Assembly: GCA_003342895.1 (NCBI GenBank)
Contig: PTFA01000196.1
Span: 1,382,227 to 1,446,226, forward strand
Direction: 5' to 3'
Length of the DNA stretch: 64,000 nucleotides
Source: Casuarius casuarius
Taxonomy: Eukaryota > Chordata > Aves > Casuariiformes > Casuariidae
The notes beneath the pieces are model-generated. The model did no database searches. It saw nothing but the letters and a program-made list of their open reading frames with translations, and had not been told where the DNA came from. This document shows positions 53,601-61,893 of this stretch, piece after piece. The position numbers and the translations under genes were made by a program. Positions within the stretch are counted from its first letter, which is position 1. Each line of letters starts with the position of its first letter.

Positions 53601-56600
53601 TAGGGAAAGTAAAAGAAATAAACGAAAAAGACTTAGTTTACAGAAAAGATGAGTATATTGACGCAATAGAAGTATACACTGGGGTAAGTTGTAGAAATTC
53701 ACTGACACAAACTATTGAAGAAAGGAGCAAAGCAGGACTCAGTAAAAGGATCAGACAGTCCTATAACCAATATACAGTATTAAGTGATGGCTATCGGACT
53801 ATAGACCATCATGACTCAAGGGATAAATCAACCACCAGTTCCCAGAAATTAGGCAGTCACCTCTTCAGTTATCCATTAGAAGAATTTTACATTTTCATGG
53901 GACAAATGTGATGCTGACCAGTCAGGAAAATGACACTAAACCGGCTGAATAAAAGTCCAAATTTACTCAGTCATCTGTAGGGAGGAAGGGATGTCTGCTT
54001 CTTGGGGTTTTTGTGATTGTTTCGGGGGTGGGGGATTGTACAAGTTGCTTCTGTAGCCAGCTTCTCTTTGTCAGCTTCTTGTTGTTACTCTCGCTATTAT
54101 AACAGAATAAAGTGTTTCTCGTTCTTCATTTCAGTTGCTTTTAACAATTCTCTACACAAGGTAAAAATTTCTCTGTGACAAAGCAGTATTTTTCAGCCCA
54201 GGCTTTTCTGAGAGCTATTATTCCTTTATTCACAGAATACTGTATTGTATTCCTATTTACTGTATTGTATTGTTAAAAATATGTGTATTTTGAAATGTGA
54301 AAAAAAGCTTTGTAAGAGGGGATAGGAAAAAAGCTGGCAATGATTTACCACAATATCTTGAAATATAAGTATGAAAAACTAATACCCAAAGCCAATTACT
54401 TTGAAAGCAAATAAACTCAGTATACTTGTACTCAATGACTTACCTGTATGGGAGTGTTCCTCTCTGTGGGAGGGATCATATCTGGGGACAACACTTGTGG
54501 AGGATCGATCCCTTTACTGACCTTCTGTTGAATGAGATACATTGCTAGTGCAAACTGATCTTTGCTTAGCTTTCCCATCTGTCTTGTGTCTGCCAAAGCC
54601 CTGGTAAAAACAGATTATACTTATAAACAAGCAAAGCATATTAAGACTGAATACTTTATTGAGAAGTCTGAAATACAAATACATATCATTTTGTTTTGGC
54701 CTCAGAGTTTGCTTATTCTAGTAAAAAAGTTCCATAAATAGCACAATATTTTATTAGACATACTTAGCTGAATGAAGCAGCATTACTCTCTGAAAAAATA
54801 TTTAGAACATTAGAACTGCAAAAAACCAATCGCTATTCACAGACTGATCTACATCCCCCTCTGAGGAAAGCAAAGTGAGAATTTACTCCTCCCTGCACTA
54901 AAAAGGAGGAGTTTTTCCATACAGCCAACACGTCTAGTAATACTTCGAAAGGACAAGTAAAAAGACTTTTTTTTTGGTATCACTAGCTTCAAAATTCTGG
55001 CTGGATAATCTAATTTCCTAGATCAGATAGCTGCAAAAATTTAGTTACTACTTAATTCTTACCATATATGTGCTAGGAGACTCTGGGACAGACCTGAATG
55101 CATAAAAATATCCTTTACTTCTTGGCCACTCACAAAACCATCCATGTCTGTGTCTGTTTTTAAGAAAATATCATCGTATCGCACTTTATCAGACAGCGGT
55201 ACTACCCAATTCACAGATGGCTGTAAAACAAAAGTTTTACACTTCAGTCCAAAGAAGATAAATGATCTTTATCAACACACTGCCTACAACATTCTTTAGA
55301 GCTGGCTGTGTTGAACGCCTTATATAATTAAATCTAATCAGTAAATAGATATTTCCCTTTTTCCCATTAATGTTTCAGGTTAATATTTATAATCTGAATT
55401 ATAAATATTGATAAACAACCATTCATCAGCTGAAAAACATATCGTCTTCCGAATATAGACCCAGCTGGGCATACCAAGCCCCCAGCTCTACACGGAGTTT
55501 TAGAAGGTAGATGAATTCCTTCTTTGGTGTTAAAGCAGATATATGAATAAAGCCTTTCCTATGGAAAGCAGAAATTCCCAGTAAGGTTTGCTACCTCACA
55601 GTCCTGAAGACTAAAATTCACCTTCTAGCCTTCAATTCTTCCAAATCTTACAATCCTCATTCCCTCCATCCAAACCCCCCAACAACAGACATTTTTTGAA
55701 AGTGCTTATGTGAGGAAGAGAGCAAAACTCCATCTAATTTTTCTGCAGTTTACTGATATATTAAAAAAAATCATCAGAAAACAGGATTTGTACCTGTGCT
55801 TGTTTGATGCTGTGCTTGGGAGACAAACTGCCTGTGCTATTCAGACTGTTCACACTACCATGAGAGGGGGTAGAACGTAGGCTATCTTTTGGCGGAGGAC
55901 TTGCAGGAAGAACAGGAACTGCACCAGGAAATACCGGTGTCTTCTTTCTTTTGGAAGGTGGTATGAGAGAAGGCGGTAATATGGAAGGAACTGGCTCTTT
56001 CTCGAGAGCTCTATAAACCAAATGCATTGCCTGCAAAAGCAAAGAGGTCAGCTGTAACATGTTGACAAACAGAACAAGAAGCAACAAGATTGCCCAGCAG
56101 CAGTCATTGACATGTTAGTAAAACAAAGACAGTAAGATTAGAGATGTAAGCAAGAGCAGAAAGTGCTTTTTCAAAGTAATTCCAAAGTGTTTAAACTTCA
56201 TGACACAGGCAAGAGTCAGTAAATGGTTTTGAAAAAGATCATTTCATAGCTGCATGTGAATGATCTGGGTTAGAACAGCAGGCTAGCGGATGAAGTTGCA
56301 AAGCTCTTGAGGAACAATTTGGAGTCATTTGCTCTAGCACATATTCTGTGAATTGAGAATTTAAAGTAACCTACCACAGCAAATTCATCTTTGTCCAGGT
56401 GACCATCTTTGTCAATATCACTGAGATCCCAGACCTATGGCGATTATGAAAAACACAATGATTTAGAGAACAAGTTAGATTTTGTATTGTTGATGATGAT
56501 CATCATCATATTAAGTATGCTAACAATCTCCAAAGGCTCATAATAGATTTTTGTGAAGATCATATTAGTTATGTTAGACCTAGCTAAACATTCTCTGATG

Positions 56601-59031
56601 AAACAGACTGGATTAGAGTTTTCTTGCAACATAAACCAAGTATTTTGTGGAAACACTGGTTTTAGCAGATTCTGGATGCAACATAGGCAGGTTTTTCATC
56701 TCTCCATATGGCAATTAAGGACTCATCAAAATGACTAAAAACATCCAGAGGTGGCTTTTGGAATTCTGCAGAAGGGAATTTAAGCATCTATCAACTTTAG
56801 TTACATTATTAGTTCAAGTACAGTAAATCTCTTGCAAGTTCTACTGAGAGGGATGCAAAAGCTGGGGTACTCTAATACTTAGCCTTCCGCTAATATTGTT
56901 TTATCATTAATATGACTGGGAGACAATATAGCATAGCTGACAGAACGCTAGAGCGAGGCTCAGTCATTTGAATTCTACTCCCCACTTTAACACTGAGCCT
57001 CTATGTAAACTTAAGCTAGTTGAGTTACTTTTTTTGCCCATTTCCTTGCTCCTCCATCTTCTGTGCAAGCTTTTCTGAAACAGGAACAAGATTCCTGCAT
57101 TTCTACTATGACAATAACAAGATAAAATAGGAAGTCTTTCAAGATTGAGTTCTTCATAATATTCCAGTACAAAATTAAAATGTCATACTTAGATTTTGCA
57201 AATAATACAGAGAAAGAAGTCCCTCCTGAAGAGATGAAAGTGTATCATAAGGCAGATACAGCTCCTACACAGAATTTAAGAATTCTCAAGCATATCAATA
57301 TGCAAAACATTAAAGAATACATTTTTAAATTGAAGCAGAAAAATAATCTAAGGGTGTTTGCTCCCCTTGCAAATATGCAATGGATGCACCAAACTCAGAT
57401 TTTAGAAGCAGTTATAAAGACCCATGAAAAACAAACAAACAAAAAAGAAACCTCCAAAAATAGACTTGATAATTTGACAGCTACACTAAACTAGGATCCT
57501 TTAAAGTCTTCTCTTGTACAAACAGTGGATAGATTTTATGGTATGTCTAATAATTTGTATTTGGGGAACGACAAAACAGCAGACTATAATGCTATAAAAG
57601 ATATGATGGCTTAGGAGAGGTTTTTCTTTACTTTAAACAGACAAAAACAAAATTTCCAGCTCTTAAAATGAAGAGAAAAATAATGAGGCCAATCTACTGT
57701 AGGGCCCAAATTACTGTTATTATTGTCGTTTTTAAGTGGATGACTTCAGAGCCTACTTAACGTTCTTACTTTATGGCATGCACTTCATGTAAAATCTCAG
57801 CCAAAACCTGATCTATGTTGACAAGTTACACTTAAATATTTAACATTGCAACTAAGAGCAGTTAAATAGAGAATAGCCAAATCTAAACAGCATACTTACC
57901 CTTCCTAGGATATCAAGAGGTAGCTTTGAATTCATCAGTACTGGTTTTACTTTGTCTCCTGAAAGTAAACCATTTACTGGCAAAAGGCTTTCAAAAATAC
58001 CATCAAACTTTGCTTTTTCTTCCACCTAGTTGGTAAGAAATAGCCTGAATAAGTAAAAAAGTGTGCCTGTGTGAGTGTTGAAAATGAGATCTTGCAAGAA
58101 AGTAAGTCTGGTCAGTAACATATTCATTCTGAATTTCCAAGCTTTCTTGCAAGTACCATTATGTCGTATTTAAATGTAAAACCCATGGAACTAGATTTAG
58201 GACCTTAGTTTCAAGGCTGAAATTATTATAGCTAAGAGAATGTAATATGTCATATCTATTTTTCTGTAGTATTGTGAAAGGGCAAAGCATTCTGATTAAA
58301 ACACTGGTAACCAGATTTTAACCAATTCTGACAAACTCGGTAGAACTAAAACTAAACCCTATTGTTTCTAGACACTTTGCTTCCCAACTTATAGTGCAAT
58401 AGGCAAACTAAAAATCATCATTAGAAGTGATTTCTATTAAATTTCTACCTTTTGGAAAATGTTTGCATTAGAAAATTACCTAAATACAACTATTTCAATG
58501 TATATATCAAAAGTTACTCTATTCCAATGATATATACTGGGTGTACCACTGAATACTAATTAGAAAGTATTATGAACTCAAGCTGTAAATTAATACTTCG
58601 GGATGGATTTGGTGAAATGCTTCACTGTTCTCAGGGGGTTCCTTTATACAAACATGAAAGTGCCTACTATTAAGACTCTGGGAGAAATCCAGGCAGAAGA
58701 TTAAAATTCATTGTGTCTTAAAAACATTACACCAGGAGTCGTCAAAGGCTTGTTTAACACTTATTTAAAATATAAAACCACAGCTCAATATTCTCTATTG
58801 TGCACAAGTCTGCTACTGGAAAGGAAGGACTTTTGAAATGGGAAATACAGTTGATAAAAAATTCTCTCAATGGGAAAATTACAGACAAGGAAAATATTTA
58901 CTTTTAAAGAATGGATGGAATGTGTTATCTTATACACTTACCCTAACAGCCCAGTGAGTCTCTGTTGCAGGTGGCGTCATCAGTAAGGGACTGCTAGTGT
59001 CATGCTAAAATTAAAGACAAAGTTTATTATT

Positions 59032-59079
<48 letters not shown>

Positions 59080-61893
59080 ATTCCACCTATAATTGTTACT
59101 AATTGCTTTAAGAGATGGTTATAGATATGAAGCTCAACTACACTGAAAAAGGAAGAAAAGCTGCATACGTATCCAAATAAAAAAATTCTATGCCACATTG
59201 ATTTGTACTACTGTATTACAGTAGCTGGACCACTAACTGTGCATTGGTTACCTAACCACTGAACTAAGAGACAAGCTAAGCTGCTAAGAGCAGCTTCTGT
59301 TGGCAAAGCTGCAGCCCTGCCCTTTACTACACATTCCTGTTGATCTAGCCCCAAAATAATTACTTTTCCTTTGCACAGAATTTAGTTTTTAGCCACATCA
59401 GCTCCCTGAACAAGCTCACTGCATAGTTTCACTTGTACCAGTCTGGGAAGGGGCTGGAACATATTGCTAGGGAAAACAGGACTATAACAGCCGTAACTGC
59501 AGTTGTCTTAAGGAGAGCTTTGACCGCAGCCTAAAGTCTCAGAACCATGACATTTATGAGGTAGAAGATTATTGCAGCTTTCCATGGGAAGCCCTAGTTC
59601 TCAAATAATAAATACTTATATTTAGGTACATGCTACTTACAAATTTAGGAGGTGGCACAGTCAAGTTCAGACTGCTCAGGTTAACATCATGGCCGTTCTG
59701 TGCACATGCTACGAGGCGCAATGCGACATAGAAACCCTACAAACAGTACAGTGTAGTTTGTTAAAATAAGCAACCATTCTAAATCACTGTTTTCAACCAT
59801 CTATTTAGGATTTTTACTAATATTGTACATGTGCCACAGAGTAAAGTATGGAAAACACAGATACATAGCCATTCAGTTCATTGCAAACTGACGACTGACA
59901 CTTTTTTAAAGATGATTCGAGAAAAACTTTACAATAATACAGCACAAAGATCTGAAAACTCAAAAGCTAGTTTTTAGAAAGAACTTCTTGGTAATTAGGT
60001 TACTTTTTCAGATTTTTTTGTAAGAATTAATAACNTTTAGAAAACAAACCAACAATTCTCCGTATCAACACAGTAACCAGAGCATTTGACACTCCAAACC
60101 ATTTTTAATATTGATAGAGTTATGTTCTATCAAGCAAGAAACATTTCTAAACTAAATCTCACAATTAGAGTTCCTATTTGTTAAAATCTCAATGACTATT
60201 GATATATGTATATCACACACACTGATTATTTAAAAACCAGATGAGGGACAGAAAATTATGACCAACAAACTTCTCCAGCAGCCTCACTGAATAATGTTAA
60301 TTAAACTTTATTAGATTACTAGATATATATACTTCGGAAAAAAACCCTCATCCTGTATACAAAAACTTCAAATAAAGCTATGGATAGCTACTATATGGAT
60401 AAGAAGGTTTTCTTGAATCAAGGCTAATCTGTCAAAGGTAACGTAACAGGTCTACATGCACATTTCATTTACCTGTTTATCTAAGTACCCTTTACCTTCT
60501 GGGTCAGCCAAATCCCATATCTGTAGAGATACAAAATAAAAGCTATTGCAATTTTAAAATAACTAAACTCATACCGACAATTTATATTTTATATCTTGAA
60601 CTGTTCACTGTGGCCTTCAAGTTATGAAATACAATGTTATTTAATTCTCAAGTTAAGAATGAAAGTGTTTTGCAAAAAGACTTCTTATTTCAGTCAGCAA
60701 CTCTTTCACATGGAGACTGACCTAACTACAGTGAAATTACTCTCACAGAACAAAATATAAATACAGAGGTGTCTGTCTTTTACATGATCTGAATTTTCTA
60801 ACAATAACTTTGACTTTCCCCCCATACCTAATCTCATTCTTTTTATTAAGACTCTTATAGAACCACCACCACCATAACGTCTGCTTAATACACTACTGAG
60901 AGTGGTGAATGTGATTAACTTATGATGCTTCCACTTTAATAACTTCAAAAGCTAACTTTTCTTTACAGCTGTCTTTTAAAATCTTTATAAAAATTACAAT
61001 CACGATCTCCTGTAAATATTTCTTGTCTGACCTCTTGAAAGTTTACTTCTCTCCATAACATGTGCTGATCATGTCTGCTGAAAACATGTTCCTTATTCAC
61101 TGCTTCCTACTCTCCCTTACTGTGTCCCTCCTCGGCCCACTTACTTGCTGTTATAGCCAGCTTCCCTTGACTCCTCTATGAGCTCCTACATCTCGGGAGC
61201 CAGAGGAATAGAATTATTTTTTTCCCCACTATCCCAACTGAAATCTCATAACCAGGTCATTTCACTTCAAACAATTACTTGACCCTACTCTTTATTAACT
61301 GTCCAATCATCCTGCTTTAATGTAAACTTTCCTTCTTTTCCCATGTGTGTTTCCTTTCAGATTTCTAGGAAACTGCAAACAAGATCTGGGAGCCATAACC
61401 AATCTGCACTTTACCAGCAGTTCAAAGGATCTGATCTGCTCTCCACTGAATTTCCTTCTGCAAACCCCTTCTGCTCAATATCAGCTGCACTTGTGCAAGT
61501 ATACATACAATTACTGCAAAACATGGTAAAATTCCTTCAACCTACTTTTCCGAGGATAATATCAGAGAGACCAGATTTTTTAAGAAACAGCGCAGCTTCA
61601 CTTGCTCCAACTCTCCCTGTGTATGCTGGATCTACCTGAAAGATAAAAATTGACATTCAACTGAGGCATGTCTGCCACAAAAGCAGAGACAGGAAATCAA
61701 ATGTCTCTTGTCTAGAGGTCAAAAAGAGATATACGAGCTTGTGACTACCACCCTGCAGGGAGAGTTTACAGAAGTTGGAAGAAGGGAAAGTGGGAAATTT
61801 TGGGGAAGTAGAAGTTGTACTTTGTTTTTTTTAATCCTTTTAGAAACCTACCTGTTTGTAATAAGTTTCATATAACGGATTCCCAGTAGAAAG
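25978..61893 (-). CDS. EPS15L1: EPS15L1 (EPS15R), endocytic scaffold; 23 coding exons, start exon missing
   Basis: Twenty-three minus-strand exons with GT-AG junctions join in phase to 901 residues plus stop, close to the long human isoform (about 910) once a first exon of about 11 residues is added. I number residues from the first one in the window. Three EH domains lie near 1-100, 115-205 and 258-350 and bind NPF motifs of epsin- and NUMB-type partners. EH2 and EH3 keep EF-hand loops (DIDKDG at 161-166, DTDMDG at 277-282). A coiled coil at about 372-545 should mediate oligomerisation. Residues 588-840 hold 22 DPF tripeptides for the AP-2 alpha ear. PALPPK (768-773) is a Crk-SH3-type ligand. 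The C-terminus carries two ubiquitin-interacting motifs. The protein acts at clathrin-coated pits and in EGFR internalisation. No frameshift or internal stop is seen. Introns not listed separately are 0.1-1.1 kb and hold nothing I recognise. Confidence 0.96.
28860..28926 (+). mobile_element. Possible CR1 3' tail
   Basis: GAATTCCAACTAAAAACTAC then ATGATTCTATGATTCTAT resembles the CR1 3' end (CTTCCAACCC... followed by ATTCTATG repeats). The fragment is short and diverged, so the call is tentative. Confidence 0.4.
30678..30703 (-). terminator. EPS15L1: Two intronic AATAAA signals downstream of EPS15L1 exon 23
   Basis: On the minus strand AATAAA occurs at 30703-30698 and again at 30683-30678, 146-171 bases after the read-through stop. 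The arrangement would allow an alternative last exon whose product lacks the UIMs. Use of these signals is inferred. Confidence 0.5.
30858..31063 (-). CDS. EPS15L1: EPS15L1 exon 23 (DPF 19-22)
   Basis: The exon completes glycine, continues [20 protein letters not shown] and ends LGFADFSS. The donor GTAAGT is followed at once by TAA, so unspliced read-through would add only V-S and then stop at 30849-30851. Two minus-strand AATAAA hexamers follow about 150-170 bases downstream. Confidence 0.94.
32280..32930 (+). mobile_element. CR1-type LINE 3' region
   Basis: The order of blocks matches sauropsid CR1. First comes CTCAGGCCTCGGATGGAGTA and CAGGAAAGATGTGAAGCAAG (about 32483-32547), then TTTAGTCTTGAGAATACTGA, AATGGATTTAGACTTTACCA, and AAGAACAGGTTAGATAAATC near 32822. 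The end is CTGGAAGATAGATTAGATCT near 32878. It is diverged and interrupted. The ORF-track-sized frames over it are not real genes. Confidence 0.75.
37225..37250. repeat. Perfect short inverted repeat with AAGTG/CACTT cores
   Basis: AAGTGTCACTT (37225-37235) and AAGTGACACTT (37240-37250) are exact reverse complements separated by GTTT, and each arm is itself nearly palindromic. The AAGTG core is the NKX2-type homeodomain motif. Confidence 0.6.
37457..37490. repeat. (AAAAG)n polypurine tract
   Basis: A short simple repeat of AAAAG units flanked by A-runs, inside the long EPS15L1 intron. A similar tract lies at 38706-38747. Confidence 0.85.
42601..43135 (-). mobile_element. CR1-type LINE 3' end, interrupted by a T/G homopolymer
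   Basis: The plus strand reads as the complement of a CR1 3' end. GGTCTATCTAGCCCTGTACC (about 42638) is followed by CTTCAGCAACATACACTCCA, TTTGTTTACTTTGAAGCTGC, and GTCATATCCCTCCTCAATCA with TTTTTTCCAGGCTGAAGAG near 43071-43110. A T-run and 12-G run at 42841-42870 splits it. The sense strand is minus, with the 3' end near 42601. Confidence 0.75.
43266..43398 (-). CDS. EPS15L1: EPS15L1 exon 22 (DPF 17-18 and SH3 ligand)
   Basis: Forty-four codons run from [20 protein letters not shown] through [17 protein letters not shown]. The PxLPxK core is the Crk SH3 type known in EPS15 family proteins. The exon ends with one base of a split glycine. Confidence 0.94.
43399..44837 (-). other. EPS15L1: EPS15L1 intron between exons 21 and 22
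   Basis: A/T-rich intron of 1.4 kb with a T-run near 43797. I see no repeat family and no coding content in it. Confidence 0.6.
44838..44920 (-). CDS. EPS15L1: EPS15L1 exon 21 (DPF motifs 15-16)
   Basis: The exon completes aspartate and encodes [20 protein letters not shown], then DFSQMSK. Acceptor TTTCAG, donor GTAAAT, ending in phase 0. Confidence 0.94.
45282..45342 (-). CDS. EPS15L1: EPS15L1 exon 20 (DPF motifs 13-14)
   Basis: Twenty codons ([20 protein letters not shown]) and the first base of a split aspartate codon. Acceptor ATTTAG, donor GTAAGA. Confidence 0.93.
46408..46544 (-). CDS. EPS15L1: EPS15L1 exon 19 (DPF motifs 8-12)
   Basis: The exon completes the split aspartate and continues [20 protein letters not shown] to TLPSK, with five DPF tripeptides. 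The donor GTCAGT is weaker than its neighbours. Confidence 0.93.
46954..47004 (-). CDS. EPS15L1: EPS15L1 exon 18 (DPF motifs 6-7)
   Basis: This short exon completes serine and encodes [16 protein letters not shown]. An aspartate codon is split G|AT at the donor GTAATA. Confidence 0.92.
47128..47254 (-). CDS. EPS15L1: EPS15L1 exon 17 (DPF motifs 1-5)
   Basis: The exon begins [20 protein letters not shown] and holds five DPF tripeptides. The donor is GTAAGT after the first base of a serine codon (A|GT). A GC dinucleotide nearby is a poor alternative. Confidence 0.93.
47255..49449 (-). other. EPS15L1: EPS15L1 intron between exons 16 and 17
   Basis: A 2.2 kb intron with an uninterrupted 39-base T-run at 47559-47597. 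Nothing else is recognised. The surrounding open frames are short. Confidence 0.6.
47559..47597. repeat. Homopolymer T39
   Basis: An uninterrupted run of 39 T on the plus strand (A39 on the transcribed strand of EPS15L1). No retrotransposon body is recognised next to it. The length may be unreliable in a draft assembly. Confidence 0.9.
49450..49614 (-). CDS. EPS15L1: EPS15L1 exon 16 (coiled-coil end)
   Basis: Fifty-five codons from [20 protein letters not shown] to SNYGAM end the coiled coil. Acceptor GCTTAG, donor GTAAAA, phase 0. Confidence 0.94.
49948..50145 (-). CDS. EPS15L1: EPS15L1 exon 15 (coiled coil)
   Basis: Sixty-six codons, from [20 protein letters not shown] to STQEEINQ, are glutamine- and glutamate-rich coiled coil nearly identical to human. 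Acceptor TTTCAG, donor GTATTC, phase 0. Confidence 0.95.
50625..50745 (-). mobile_element. CR1-like 3' fragment
   Basis: GAAGGGACCGCTGAAGACCT and then TCTGGTTCAACAGCCCCCTC resemble the complement of the CR1 3' end (GAAGGGACCTCTGGAGATCA-type). The fragment is short and diverged and lies in the intron between exons 14 and 15. Confidence 0.5.
50856..51017 (-). CDS. EPS15L1: EPS15L1 exon 14 (coiled coil)
   Basis: Fifty-four codons run from [20 protein letters not shown] to [12 protein letters not shown] three bases upstream could serve as an alternative donor. I chose GTGAGT after the valine codon because human has one residue (M) at that place before ISSLK. Confidence 0.93.
51570..51642 (-). 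CDS. EPS15L1: EPS15L1 exon 13 (coiled coil)
   Basis: One base completes arginine, then 24 codons from [18 protein letters not shown] to NEVQ follow with heptad-like spacing. Acceptor TTACAG, donor GTAAAA, ending in phase 0. Confidence 0.94.
52074..52159 (-). CDS. EPS15L1: EPS15L1 exon 12 (coiled-coil start)
   Basis: The exon encodes [20 protein letters not shown] and then SQEIAQLQR, entering the central coiled coil. The last arginine codon is split AG|A at the donor GTAAGT. Confidence 0.94.
52160..54443 (-). other. EPS15L1: EPS15L1 intron between exons 11 and 12
   Basis: A 2.3 kb intron with no recognisable repeat or exon. Open frames of 60-105 codons on both strands overlap one another and match nothing known to me. 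Confidence 0.55.
54444..54600 (-). CDS. EPS15L1: EPS15L1 exon 11 (EH3 end)
   Basis: One base completes tryptophan, then 52 codons run from [20 protein letters not shown] to the [12 protein letters not shown] linker, ending NTPIQ. Acceptor TACCAG, donor GTAAGT. Confidence 0.95.
55063..55220 (-). CDS. EPS15L1: EPS15L1 exon 10 (EH3)
   Basis: The exon encodes [19 protein letters not shown] and onward to LLAHIW, with the EF-hand loop DTDMDG. The tryptophan codon is split TG|G at the donor GTAAGA. The EH3 loop is acidic and likely calcium-competent. Confidence 0.95.
55794..56030 (-). CDS. EPS15L1: EPS15L1 exon 9 (EH2 end and proline-rich linker)
   Basis: Seventy-nine codons begin [16 protein letters not shown], continue through the basic PPSKRKK stretch and a serine/proline-rich linker ([20 protein letters not shown]), and end IKQAQ. 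Acceptor TTGCAG, donor GTACAA, phase 0. Confidence 0.95.
56375..56434 (-). CDS. EPS15L1: EPS15L1 exon 8 (EH2 EF-hand loop)
   Basis: Twenty codons ([20 protein letters not shown]) contain a complete EF-hand loop with acidic residues at the expected positions. Phase 0, acceptor CATAG, donor GTAGGT. Confidence 0.95.
56435..57899 (-). other. EPS15L1: EPS15L1 intron between exons 7 and 8
   Basis: The 1.5 kb intron holds a MIR-like SINE at 56915-57075. The 104-codon plus-strand frame at 57180-57494 shows no family resemblance. Confidence 0.55.
56915..57075 (+). mobile_element. MIR-like SINE remnant
   Basis: In order, ACAGAACGCTAGAGCGAGGC, CAGTCATTTGAATTCTACTC, CACTGAGCCTCTATGTAAAC, TTAAGCTAGTTGAGTTACTT and TGCCCATTTCC follow the MIR layout: AGAGCGCTAGAC..., GGGTTCTAGTCCC..., CCACTGACC-TGTGACC, TTGGGCAAGTCACTT, then CTCAGTTTCCCCATCTGT. 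It is diverged, as expected for an ancient amniote SINE. Confidence 0.6.
57900..58025 (-). CDS. EPS15L1: EPS15L1 exon 7 (EH2)
   Basis: Forty-two codons, from [16 protein letters not shown] to KLPLDILGR, start EH domain 2. Acceptor ACTAG, donor GTAAGT, phase 0. Confidence 0.95.
58942..59004 (-). CDS. EPS15L1: EPS15L1 exon 6 (EH1-EH2 linker)
   Basis: Twenty-one codons ([20 protein letters not shown], then R) form the linker between the first two EH domains. Acceptor TTTTAG, donor GTAAGT, phase 0. Confidence 0.94.
59036..59079. repeat. (TA)n(CA)n microsatellite
   Basis: About 13 TA units are followed by about 7 CA units, in the EPS15L1 intron just upstream of exon 6's acceptor. Confidence 0.9.
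59641..59736 (-). CDS. EPS15L1: EPS15L1 exon 5 (end of EH1)
   Basis: Thirty-two codons, [18 protein letters not shown] through PPPKF, close EH domain 1. Acceptor TTGTAG, donor GTAAGT, phase 0. Confidence 0.95.
60473..60520 (-). CDS. EPS15L1: EPS15L1 exon 4 (EH1 calcium-loop region)
   Basis: Sixteen codons ([16 protein letters not shown]) form the second EF-hand-like loop of EH1. Acceptor CTACAG, donor GTAAAT, phase 0. Confidence 0.95.
60521..61545 (-). other. EPS15L1: EPS15L1 intron between exons 3 and 4
   Basis: A 1.0 kb intron, C/T-rich at about 61080-61340. No exon or repeat is recognised. The plus-strand frame running across exon 3 is an antisense shadow. Confidence 0.55.
61546..61635 (-). 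CDS. EPS15L1: EPS15L1 exon 3 (EH1)
   Basis: Thirty codons, [20 protein letters not shown] and onward to DIILGK, are almost identical to human EPS15L1. The exon is in phase 0 at both ends, with acceptor TTTCAG and donor GTAGGT. Confidence 0.95.
61852..61893 (-). CDS. EPS15L1: EPS15L1 exon 2 (first exon in the window)
   Basis: The 14 codons [14 protein letters not shown] open EH domain 1. The acceptor is a T-rich tract ending TTTTTTAG and the donor is GTAGGT. No initiator methionine is in frame here. Human EPS15L1 has about 11 more N-terminal residues, so the start exon lies upstream beyond base 64000. Confidence 0.9.

Noticed and set aside
61343..61639. Plus-strand 98-codon frame
   Set aside because: Its right third is the exact antisense of EPS15L1 exon 3, which has clear homology and splice sites.
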